Assembly: GCA_016795285.1 (NCBI GenBank)
Contig: JAEUIC010000047.1
Location: forward strand, 124,001 to 188,000
DNA length: 64,000 bases
From: Planctomycetota bacterium
Lineage (GTDB): Bacteria > Planctomycetota > B15-G4 > SIAN01
Reading direction: 5' to 3'
A model generated the notes under the pieces. The model was not told where the DNA came from. It was given only the letters and a program-made list of their open reading frames with translations, and did not search any database. Position numbers and translations under genes: made by a program. How positions within the stretch are numbered: position 1 is the first letter of the stretch; each line of letters opens with the position of its first letter. Positions 49,100-56,877 of the stretch are shown piece by piece.

Positions 49100-51979
49100 A
49101 TGCAACGGTCGATTCGGATGAGCGAACGGTGCCGGCAGGCGGCGATTCCGGTCGCGCTGCTGCTGCTCGCCGCATGCAGCGAAGAGACGCCACCGCCGGG
49201 GGCACAGGTGTCGCCACCCGCCGTCCCGCCGGTCGCTGCGAGCGAGGTGCCTGTCGCGCAGCTCCCGGAAACCCTGCCGTCGATCGACGATCCGGCGCGA
49301 AGGCTCACCGCGCTCGATGAGGTCGAGGACTACTCCGAGGACGTCGCCAACACGTTCGTCGAGTGGGGCGACAAGATCCGGCTGCGCGACTACGCAGGGG
49401 CGGCGGGCCTCTTCACGCCAGACTTCGTCGGCCACGACCTCTCTCGGCCGGGCGCGCCGCAGAAGAAGGAGTTCCCGCTCGGCATCACGAAGACGACGTG
49501 GGACACGAAGGCCGGGCTGCGGGTGGTCAATCGCACCGGCTTCCTCGAGGGCTGGCGCGAGTTCATGGCGCCGCTCGGCACGGTGGAGTTCTTCTTCGTC
49601 AAGGTGCGCGGCGCCGAGTTCTCCGACGCGACGCCAGTCGAGGGAGCGCTGACCGTCCGCATCAACGCGATCGGGAAGCGTTCGGGCGGCGGCCGGATCG
49701 GGCGCGAGGAGTTCGGGCGCGTCCACCTCAAGAAGGTGACGGGCAAGTGGCAGGTCGATCGGTGGACGGTCACCTCGCTGGTCGACCTGGAGCGGCCCGG
49801 CACGATGTTCACCGAGGTCGCTCGCGCCGCCGGCATCGCGCATCGCGGCCCACAGTTCGGTAAGGACGGCAACAAGTCGTTCTTCTGGAACGGCGCCGCC
49901 GTGGCCGACTTCGACCAGGACGGGCTGTGGGACCTCTTCGTCCCGTCGCAGAACGAAAACTTCCTCTACCGCAACAAGGGCGACGGGACCTTCGCGGAGG
50001 TCGCCGCGGAGCTGGGTGTCGCACAGCCTCCGGGCGGCACCGGCGCCGTCTTCTTCGATTGCGACAACGACTCTGATCTCGATCTCGTGGTGGCGCACTC
50101 CGGATGGAAAGAGGGCTCCGACACCATCGGCCGCACGACGCAGCTCTACCGCAACGACAGCGGCAAGTTCGTGAACGTCAGCGCGGCAGCCGGCTTCACC
50201 GAGCTGCTGCAGGGCTTCTCGCCTTGCGTCGCTGATGCCGACAACGACGGCGATCTCGACCTCTTCATCCCCGGCTACCAGAAGGGCAGCTTCGCGGGGC
50301 CTAACTCCTGGTTCGCCGCCGACAACGGCAGCAAGAACGCCTTCTACGTCAACCATGGCGACGGCACCTTCATCGAACAGAGTGCCGCGGTCGGCTTCTC
50401 CGCCAATCGCTGGACCTATGCGGCGGCGTGGCACGACTACGACGAGGACGGCGATCAGGACCTCTTCGTCGCCAACGACTACGGCGTGAAGGAGTTCTGG
50501 CGCAACGACGGCGCGCTCAAGTTCACGAACATCGCCGACGAGCTCGGCGTCGTCGACGTCGGCAACGGCATGGGCTGCTGCTTCGGCGACTACGACGCCG
50601 ACGGCGACATCGATCTCTACGCCTCCAACATGTCGTCGAGCGCCGGCAACCGCATCTTGTCGCGGCTGGTGAAGAAGGACAGCAAGGACGCGCGCGAGAA
50701 CACGCTGAAGAAGCTCGCTGCCGGCAACACGCTGTTCAGCTTCGAGGGCGGCAAGTTCAAGGCGGTCCCGTCGAGCTTCGGCGGCATCGGCGCCGCATGG
50801 GCTTGGGCACCGCAGTTCCTCGATCTCGATCTCGACGGCGACCTCGACCTCGCCTGCGTGAACGGCTTCATCTCCGGGAACAGCTTGAAAGACACCTGAA
50901 GCACGTACTGGCGCCACGTGGTGGCGTCCACGCTCGATGCTCGCGACGAGTTCGGCACGCAGAAGGTGAACGAGGCCAGTTACACCAGCAAGCACATGGC
51001 GCAGATCTTCGGCGACGGCTTCTCCTTCTCGGGATTCGAGAAGGACAAGATCTGGCTGAAACTCGACGACCAATACCTCGACGTCTCCGACGTCTCGGGA
51101 GCCGACGACGACGGCGACGGACGCGCGCTATGCGTCGCCGACTTCGACGACGACGGCGACCCGGAGTTCTTCGTCCACAACATCCAGCGCGAACGACACA
51201 TGCTGTATCGCAACGACCTCGATCTCGGCGCACGCGGCGTCAAGGTTCAGCTGCGCGCGACGAAGGGGCCGTGGCAGGCGCCGGGCGCGATCATCCGCGT
51301 CAGCGCCGGCGGCCGCACGACGGCGCAGCTGATGTCGATCGGCACCGGCTTCGTGTCGCAGAACGCGGCGGAGCTGATCTTCGGGCTCGGCGAGGCGACC
51401 GAGGGCACGGTGACCGTGCGCTGGCCGGGTCGCGGCGTCGAGGAGTTCGGAGCGGTGAAGGCCGGCGGCAAGGTGCTGCTGGTCGAGGGAGCCGGGAAGC
51501 CGGCCGACCTGCCGCGTCGCACGTTCCGCTTGCGCGATCCCGGCGTGCCCGGGCTGCGCATCGCGGAGGGGGCGAAGCTGCCGCAACTCGAGTTGGTGGA
51601 CGCGGCGGGCAAGCCGGTGACGGTGGCCGTCGCGGGCCGCAAGAAGCCGCTGATCGTCAACCTCTGGGCGACCTACTGCGCCTCGTGCGTCGCGGAGCTT
51701 GGCGACCTCGCGAAGCTGGCGGCGGCGGGGAACGACGTGGTGCTGGTCAGCCTCGACAGCCGCGAGGATCTCGGCCGTGCGCAGGAGCTGCTGAAGAAGC
51801 AGGGCATCATGCTGCCGAGCTACTTCGCGGCCGAGACCGGCTTCGAGAAGCTGCTCGACCCCGAGCGGCTGCCGCTGCCAACCACGCTCTTCTTCGCACC
51901 GGACGGCACGCTGACCGAAGCGCTGCAGACGACGATCGACCACTGGAGCGGCTTCTCCAAGGCGGTCGGCGGGAGCTGA
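49100..51979 (+). CDS. FG-GAP/UnbV/thioredoxin-like lipoprotein with in-frame UGA (Sec600)
   Basis: 959 residues if UGA at 50897-50899 is read as Sec. ATG 49100 follows GGAGG at five bases. A lipobox ends LLLLAAC. Residues about 70-220 form a small domain (EDYSEDVANTFVEWGDKIRL). FG-GAP repeats follow (about 240-590): DFDQDGLWDLFVPS, DNDGDLDLFIPGY, DYDADGDIDLYASN, LDLDGDLDLACVNGF. The chain then reads ISGNSLKDT-U-STYWRHVV and continues in frame with another propeller blade (DFDDDGDPEFFVHN). A UnbV/ASPIC domain (about 700-775) and a TlpA-like thioredoxin domain with WATYCASC (about 830-959) complete it. It is a SECIS-bearing selenoprotein by inference. The alternative is a nonsense mutation, but coding quality is unbroken for 360 codons after the UGA. 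Confidence 0.82.
50897..50928 (+). promoter_or_regulatory. UGA codon and bacterial SECIS-like hairpin of the FG-GAP/UnbV gene
   Basis: UGA (50897-50899) is followed by 10 bases and then GGCGCCAC (50910-50917), loop GUG (50918-50920) and GUGGCGUC (50921-50928). All eight positions pair, one as G-U. GU sits in the apical loop, 19 bases after the UGA, as in known bacterial SECIS elements. SelB binding is inferred. Confidence 0.7.
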
Positions 51980-52098
51980 GAGCGGTCCGAGTTCGAACCA
52001 CGGTCGAGAGGATCAAGCAGGGACGCGGCCGGTCTCGCCTCGCGGCGGGGCCGGCCGCTTTCGTTGCGGGCGACGAAGGATGGGGCCATCGGCAACGT

Positions 52099-52132
52099 GT
52101 GCGGATCCGACCGCCGTTTTCCCCCCGCCACC
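52099..52132 (-). repeat. Interspersed 34-base repeat, copy 3
   Basis: Reverse complement starts GGTGGCGGGGGG and ends TCGGATCCGCAC; two differences from copy 4 next to it. It lies in the gap between convergent genes. Confidence 0.85.
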
Positions 52133-52133
52133 T

Positions 52134-52167
52134 GTGCGGATCTGACCGCCGTTTTCTCCCCGCCACC
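52134..52167 (-). repeat. Interspersed 34-base repeat, copy 4
   Basis: Reverse complement starts GGTGGCGGGGAG and ends TCAGATCCGCAC. It is a tandem direct copy of 52099-52132 with one base between (period 35). Its first base is the last base of the TAG stop of the leftward DUF456 gene. Confidence 0.85.
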
Positions 52168-52817
52168 TAGACGAAGGCGGCGATGGTGAGGCCGATCCAG
52201 AGGGCGACGGTGACGAGGAGCTTGATCGCGATCCCCTTCAGGCGACCCATCGCGGCGCCGTGGGCGGGCTTCATCGCCCCTTCGAGCGTCTGGTGCGGCA
52301 GGGTCATCTCCATCACGATCGCGCCGAGCGCGCTGCCGGCGACGCCGCCGACGATGGCACCGACCAGCAGGCCGAACGGCGCGCCGACGATCGCGCCCGC
52401 GATGCCGCCGACCATCGCGCCGACCATGCCGCGCTTGCTGGCGCCCGCCTGCTTCGCCCCTTTCGCGCCGGCCGCGAACTCGGCGAACTCGGCCAGCAGC
52501 CCCGCGGCCACTGCGCCGATCAGCGTCCACGGCCCGAAGGTCGACGCGCCTTCCGGCAAGAGCCAGCGATCGGAGAACTGCAGCGCCCCCGCCAGCAGCA
52601 GCAGCAACCACAACCCCGGCAAGCCGAGCACGGTCAGCACGACGCACAAGAGGCCGAGGAACCCGAGCAGCGATCCGGTGACGATCGAGATCGCGAAGCC
52701 GGTGAGCCAGCCGCCCTCGTCCTCGACCATCACGTCGGGCAGCCAGGTGGCGAGCGCTGCCGCATCGGCGACGGCCGACGACCCCAGCGCCAGGAGATCG
52801 ATCGCTCCACCGCTCAT
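52167..52817 (-). CDS. DUF456 family membrane protein
   Basis: 216 residues. Hydrophobic segments are seen at about 40-62 (GFAISIVTGSLLGFLGLLCV), 60-80, 96-112, 130-165 and 195-215. The region GMVGAMVGGIAGAIVGAPFG then LLVGAIVGGVAGSALGAI is the Gly-zipper-like hallmark of DUF456, a family of small membrane proteins of unknown function. The start overlaps the stop of the upstream gene (ATGA, 52814-52817), so it is the last gene of a four-gene leftward operon. Its TAG stop abuts an interspersed repeat copy. What it contributes to the operon cannot be told. Confidence 0.85.
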   Translation of the reverse strand: MSGGAIDLLALGSSAVADAAALATWLPDVMVEDEGGWLTGFAISIVTGSLLGFLGLLCVVLTVLGLPGLWLLLLLAGALQFSDRWLLPEGASTFGPWTLIGAVAAGLLAEFAEFAAGAKGAKQAGASKRGMVGAMVGGIAGAIVGAPFGLLVGAIVGGVAGSALGAIVMEMTLPHQTLEGAMKPAHGAAMGRLKGIAIKLLVTVALWIGLTIAAFV

Positions 52818-55606
52818 CGCAGCTCCCTCACCCAGATCTCGCGGAACGAGAGCGCCGCGCTCGCGGCGTGGCGCAACTCGAGCGCGTCGACGGCATTCGA
52901 GTCGCGGCCCGCTGGCTCGTCGCGTTCGAACGTGGCGGCCAAGACGTCATTCACGAACAGCTCGACCCTCTCCCGACCACCGACGACGACATGGCGCAGC
53001 CTCAGCTCGAACCAGACGCCGTCGGGCACGAGCGAGGCCCAGCAGGCCGAGAGCCGGCCGGGTCCTCCGTTGCTCGGCGGGCCGAACCAGAGTGAACCGG
53101 TCCGCAACCCGTCCGCGGCTCCGCCACCGCGAAGCGGCGCAGTGACCTCGAACCGTCGGAGTCCGGCCGCATCCGCCTGCGAACGCAGCGCCCACTCGCC
53201 GCTGGCGCCGGCCTCGAGCTTCACCTCCATCCGCCACTCGCGCCCTTTGGCGTAGCTCATCGGACGCCGCAGCACGCCGTCGCCGCCCTCGGCCACCAGC
53301 ACGCCCTGCTCGACGCGCCACTGCGCTTCGCCCTCGCTGCTCCAGCCGGTGAGCGTCGCGCCGTCGAAGAGCGAGCTCCAGCCGCTCGCCGCGCGCGCGA
53401 GCGTCGCCAGCGCGCCGGTCGCCCCCGCCTCCTCGTCGCGCTCGATCCGGCGCAGTCGCACCTTCTTGTAGGCGACTGGCCCGTGGTCGCCCTGGAGGCG
53501 CAGCGGCCCGTAGGCGACCTCACCGCCCTCGAGCGCGCCGCGCGTCGGCTCGGGCAGCTCGACGTCTTGCTGCACGCGCTGGCCGTTCAGCTCGACCCAG
53601 TCGAAGCGGGCGTTCGCGATCTTCTGGCCCGCCTCATCGAAGCGCGGCGCACGGAAACGGACGTCGAGCCGCTGCCACTCGCCCGGCGCGTTGCACGCAT
53701 TCACGAGCGGCGCGCTGCCGACGAACGAGCTCTCGCCCGCGTAGATGCCGCCGCAGTCGCCGAAGCCGACGCTCGCTTTGCCGAAGCTGTCGAGCAGCTG
53801 CACCTCGTAGCGCCCCTGGAAGTAGACGCCCGAGTTGCCGCCGCGCGGCAGGCAGAACTCGATCCGCGCGTCGCAGTCGCCGTGCTGCACCAAGCTGATC
53901 GCGTCGCCCTGCGGCTCGCTCGCCGTCGCGCCCGCGCGCTCGGTGGCGCCGCCGCCAAGCCCCGCCACCAGCAGCCCATCCCACTCGTCCACCATGTCAT
54001 GCTCGGCGAAGCGCGTCGGATCGCGCGGATCGAGGTGGACCGCGGCGAGCTTCCAGCCGGGCGCCGTCCACGCGGCGATCGAGCGGCGGTTGAAGAGGGT
54101 GACCCACCCCTCCTGCTGATCCTCGCGCGCGGCGGGCGGCAGGACGCTCTTCGCGATCGGCCGCGCGGTCGGCATCCCGCGCAGCCGATTCACCGTGTAA
54201 TCGGCCTGCGCGTGCAGCAGCGGCTCGCGCCCGCGCGCCCCTTGCCCGACGACGCGATCGAGCAGCAGGCGCGCCACCTTGCCCGCCTCGAGCGTCGGCG
54301 CATCGATGCGGATCATGCGCCGATCGCCCGAGCACTTGACCGCGGTCACCGGCACGTTCGTCACGTGCAGCTCGGGGCTGCCGTAGTCCCACCAGCTCGC
54401 ATAGTCGTACTGCACCAGTCGCACGTCGGCCGGCGTCGGCTGGCAGTCGTCGGCGAGCGGCAGCGTGAAGGCGACGTCGAAGCCGCTCGAGCCGTCGTCG
54501 GCGAGGCGCACGCTCGCCATCTCCATCGGTACGCGGCCGAGCCAGCGCACGCGCGCGATCCCGTCGCCCGGCGGCGCGCCGCCCCATCCACGGCTGGTGA
54601 GCCCAACAATCAGGGTGCCGTCGGGCGCGAAAGCGATCCGGTTGGCCGAGCCGGTGTCGCGCCGGAACTGGAAGCAGGCGCCCTGGTACTCGCCCTCGAC
54701 CTGCTCCAGATCGACGCGCACCACGCAACCGTTGGTGAGCTCGGGCACGAAGAGCTGGCCGGCGAAGGGTCCGAACTTGCCCGCCGTGTCCTCGAGCAGC
54801 GGGTTGCCGGCGCTGCGCGAGAGGCCATAGGGGAACCAGACGGCGGCTGGCTCGCGCGGCCGCAACGGCGCTTCGGTGTCGGAGGGCTCGCGCTGCGCGC
54901 GCAGGTACTCGTCGGTCCAGCGCAGCCCCGCCGGGTGGCCGTAGAAGGCGCCGCGCTTCACGTGGAAGAGCGGCCCGCTCGGCATCCAGTCGCCCTGGTT
55001 GTCGGTGACGAAGAGGTCGCCCGCCGCGTTGAAGCCCATGCCGTTGGGGCTGCGCAGCCCCGTCGCCCACGGCGTCACCGAACCGTCGGGCGCGACCTGC
55101 ACGATCCAGCCGCGCCACTTCGCCGGCGACTTGCCGTGCCACCACTTCGGATCGAAGAAGCTGACGTTCAGCGAGACGTAGAAGTTGCCGGCCGCGTCGC
55201 GCGGCAGCCCGTAGGCGAACTCGTGGTAGTTGCCCGAGACGCCCCACTCGTCGGTGATCGTGTCGATCGTGTCGCAGCGATCGTCGCCGTCGGTGTCGCG
55301 CAGGCGCGAGAGCTCGGTGCGCTGCACGACGTAGAGCTCGCCGTCGACGACGTGGAGCCCGAGCCCCTCGTAGAGCCCCTCCGCGAAGAGGGTGCGCGTC
55401 GTGTCGGCGGGATTCGGCGCGAGCGGGTTGCCGATCAGCCAGACCTGGCCGTGGCGAGTGCTGACCGCGAGGCGACCGTCGGGCAGGAAGGCGAGCCCGC
55501 CCACCTCGAGCGACCCGGCCGGCGTCGGCAGGAAGTCGACGGCGTAGTAGTCGGCCTCGCGAGCGGGCTCCTGCGCCAACGCGAGCGCGAAGAGGGCAGC
55601 GATCAT
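52814..55606 (-). CDS. Sorbosone-dehydrogenase-like propeller fused to two DUF1080 domains, exported
   Basis: 930 residues from ATG 55606, overlapping the upstream stop by four bases. A short signal (MIAALFALALAQ) is followed by a PQQ-dehydrogenase-like beta-propeller (about 20-420): GGLAFLPDGRLAVSTRHGQV, RLRDTDGDDRCDTI, YGLPRDAAGNFYVS, SPNGMGFNAAGDLFVTDNQG and FGPFAGQLFVPE. Then come two DUF1080 (3-keto-disaccharide hydrolase-like, LamG-type) domains. The first (about 500-710) starts GWVTLFNRRSIAAWT and has GNSGVYFQGRYEVQLLDSFG. The second (about 735-930) starts GWSSLFDGATLTGW. DUF1080 proteins are abundant in planctomycetes and linked to glycan breakdown. The second copy lacks the GVYFQGRYE phrase, so it may be only a binding module. 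Confidence 0.88.
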   Translation of the reverse strand: MIAALFALALAQEPAREADYYAVDFLPTPAGSLEVGGLAFLPDGRLAVSTRHGQVWLIGNPLAPNPADTTRTLFAEGLYEGLGLHVVDGELYVVQRTELSRLRDTDGDDRCDTIDTITDEWGVSGNYHEFAYGLPRDAAGNFYVSLNVSFFDPKWWHGKSPAKWRGWIVQVAPDGSVTPWATGLRSPNGMGFNAAGDLFVTDNQGDWMPSGPLFHVKRGAFYGHPAGLRWTDEYLRAQREPSDTEAPLRPREPAAVWFPYGLSRSAGNPLLEDTAGKFGPFAGQLFVPELTNGCVVRVDLEQVEGEYQGACFQFRRDTGSANRIAFAPDGTLIVGLTSRGWGGAPPGDGIARVRWLGRVPMEMASVRLADDGSSGFDVAFTLPLADDCQPTPADVRLVQYDYASWWDYGSPELHVTNVPVTAVKCSGDRRMIRIDAPTLEAGKVARLLLDRVVGQGARGREPLLHAQADYTVNRLRGMPTARPIAKSVLPPAAREDQQEGWVTLFNRRSIAAWTAPGWKLAAVHLDPRDPTRFAEHDMVDEWDGLLVAGLGGGATERAGATASEPQGDAISLVQHGDCDARIEFCLPRGGNSGVYFQGRYEVQLLDSFGKASVGFGDCGGIYAGESSFVGSAPLVNACNAPGEWQRLDVRFRAPRFDEAGQKIANARFDWVELNGQRVQQDVELPEPTRGALEGGEVAYGPLRLQGDHGPVAYKKVRLRRIERDEEAGATGALATLARAASGWSSLFDGATLTGWSSEGEAQWRVEQGVLVAEGGDGVLRRPMSYAKGREWRMEVKLEAGASGEWALRSQADAAGLRRFEVTAPLRGGGAADGLRTGSLWFGPPSNGGPGRLSACWASLVPDGVWFELRLRHVVVGGRERVELFVNDVLAATFERDEPAGRDSNAVDALELRHAASAALSFREIWVRELR

Positions 55607-56853
55607 CTCCCGTCCTCCAGCAGCTTCACGACGTCGAGCGTCATCTGCCGCAGCGCCGCCTCGCTCGCCTCGTCCCGCACGACGATGACGCGGCTCACCA
55701 CCACCGGTTCGTCGAGCAGCCTCAGCGCGAGGTCGCGGCAGTCGTGCGCTGGTCCGTTGAAGCGACTCGCCTCGACGATCGCCGCATCGCCCGCAGCGCC
55801 CCCCTCGCGCGCCCCGAAGTGGCGCACGCAGACGAATCCCGCTTCGGGCAGCGGCACGACGAACCAGCCAGTCGCCTCGAGGAGCTGCTGCTGCAGGGCG
55901 GCGTGGCGCAGCGGCGGGAGCAGCGGGCGCGCCGGGACGCCCGCGCCGTCCGCGGTCGCGCTCGGCGGCAGGAGGCTGCGGCGCGGGTCGCTCGCCACGG
56001 CCAGCGAGGCGAGCACCACCACCGGCTCGTCGCTGGAGAGGAGCTCGAACTCCTGCAGCACGCCGAAGCCGCCGGTCACCTGCAGCGCGCGCGGCCGCTC
56101 GATCACATGGGCGCGCAACCGGCCGCTCGCGTCGAGCAGGTCGGCCTTGAGCTCGACGACGTCGCCGCGCACGGTCGTCTGGCGCAGTTTCGTCGTCGCG
56201 AAGGTGAACGCGGGCGGCGTGTCGCCCTCCGGCAGCTCGGCCAACGCGAACGGGATCCACTGCTCCGGCTCGGGCGCCAGCCAGACCGCGTCGCCGAGCG
56301 GCGTCAGCGGCTTGCCGCCGCGCTCGAGCCAGTCGGTGCGCGACACGAAGCCGCCGCGGCGGATCGCCACGAGGTGGAGCGGGTCGGTCGCGTACTGGAA
56401 CGACGTGCCGCCCGGCAGGCCGATCAGCAGTCCGCGCGCCTGCACCGGCGCACCGTCGCGCAGCGGCGGGAAGATCCCGCGCACCACCATGGCCTCGGCG
56501 CCGACCACCAGCTCCATCTCCGCCGCGGTCGCGCCGGTCGCCAACGCCTCGGCCGGAATGAGGCTGCGCGCGAACTCCACCACCGCCGCCACCTCGTCGT
56601 CCTTCAGCACCGCAGCGAACGCCGGCATGCGGAACCCCTGCGCGTCGGGGATGCCGCTGCGGACCGTCTTGCCCATCGCCTCCGGCGTGTTGCCGAACGC
56701 GAACTTGCCCTCCTTGAAGGCGCGCGGCTTGAAGCGCAGCTCCTTGGCGAGCGGCCCGTCGCCGCCCCCATCCGCGCCGTGGCAACCGGCGCAGTGCTCG
56801 CGATAGAGCGCCTTGCCGTCGGCCGCCAACGCGAGCAGCAACTCTTGAAGCAT
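55603..56853 (-). CDS. Cytochrome c domain protein
   Basis: 416 residues from ATG 56853, which has GAGGAGGA at six bases; a GTG two codons earlier is less well placed. The N-terminus MLQELLLALAADGKALYREH runs straight into a single heme site CAGCH (21-25), then a class I cytochrome c fold with the distal Met in GFRMPAF. The remaining ~310 residues are beta-rich and unrecognised. Only a weak export signal is visible, ahead of the heme site. The stop overlaps the next start (ATGA), so it should be made together with the propeller/DUF1080 protein and may be its electron acceptor, as inferred from PQQ-type dehydrogenase/cytochrome pairs. Confidence 0.8.
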   Translation of the reverse strand: MLQELLLALAADGKALYREHCAGCHGADGGGDGPLAKELRFKPRAFKEGKFAFGNTPEAMGKTVRSGIPDAQGFRMPAFAAVLKDDEVAAVVEFARSLIPAEALATGATAAEMELVVGAEAMVVRGIFPPLRDGAPVQARGLLIGLPGGTSFQYATDPLHLVAIRRGGFVSRTDWLERGGKPLTPLGDAVWLAPEPEQWIPFALAELPEGDTPPAFTFATTKLRQTTVRGDVVELKADLLDASGRLRAHVIERPRALQVTGGFGVLQEFELLSSDEPVVVLASLAVASDPRRSLLPPSATADGAGVPARPLLPPLRHAALQQQLLEATGWFVVPLPEAGFVCVRHFGAREGGAAGDAAIVEASRFNGPAHDCRDLALRLLDEPVVVSRVIVVRDEASEAALRQMTLDVVKLLEDGR

Positions 56854-56877
56854 CGCCACTCCTCCTCGAGCAGAGCC

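Noticed and set aside
52099..52167. Two tandem repeats with period 35 as a short CRISPR array
   Set aside because: The spacing between copies is one base, there is no spacer, there are no cas genes, and the same unit occurs singly elsewhere.
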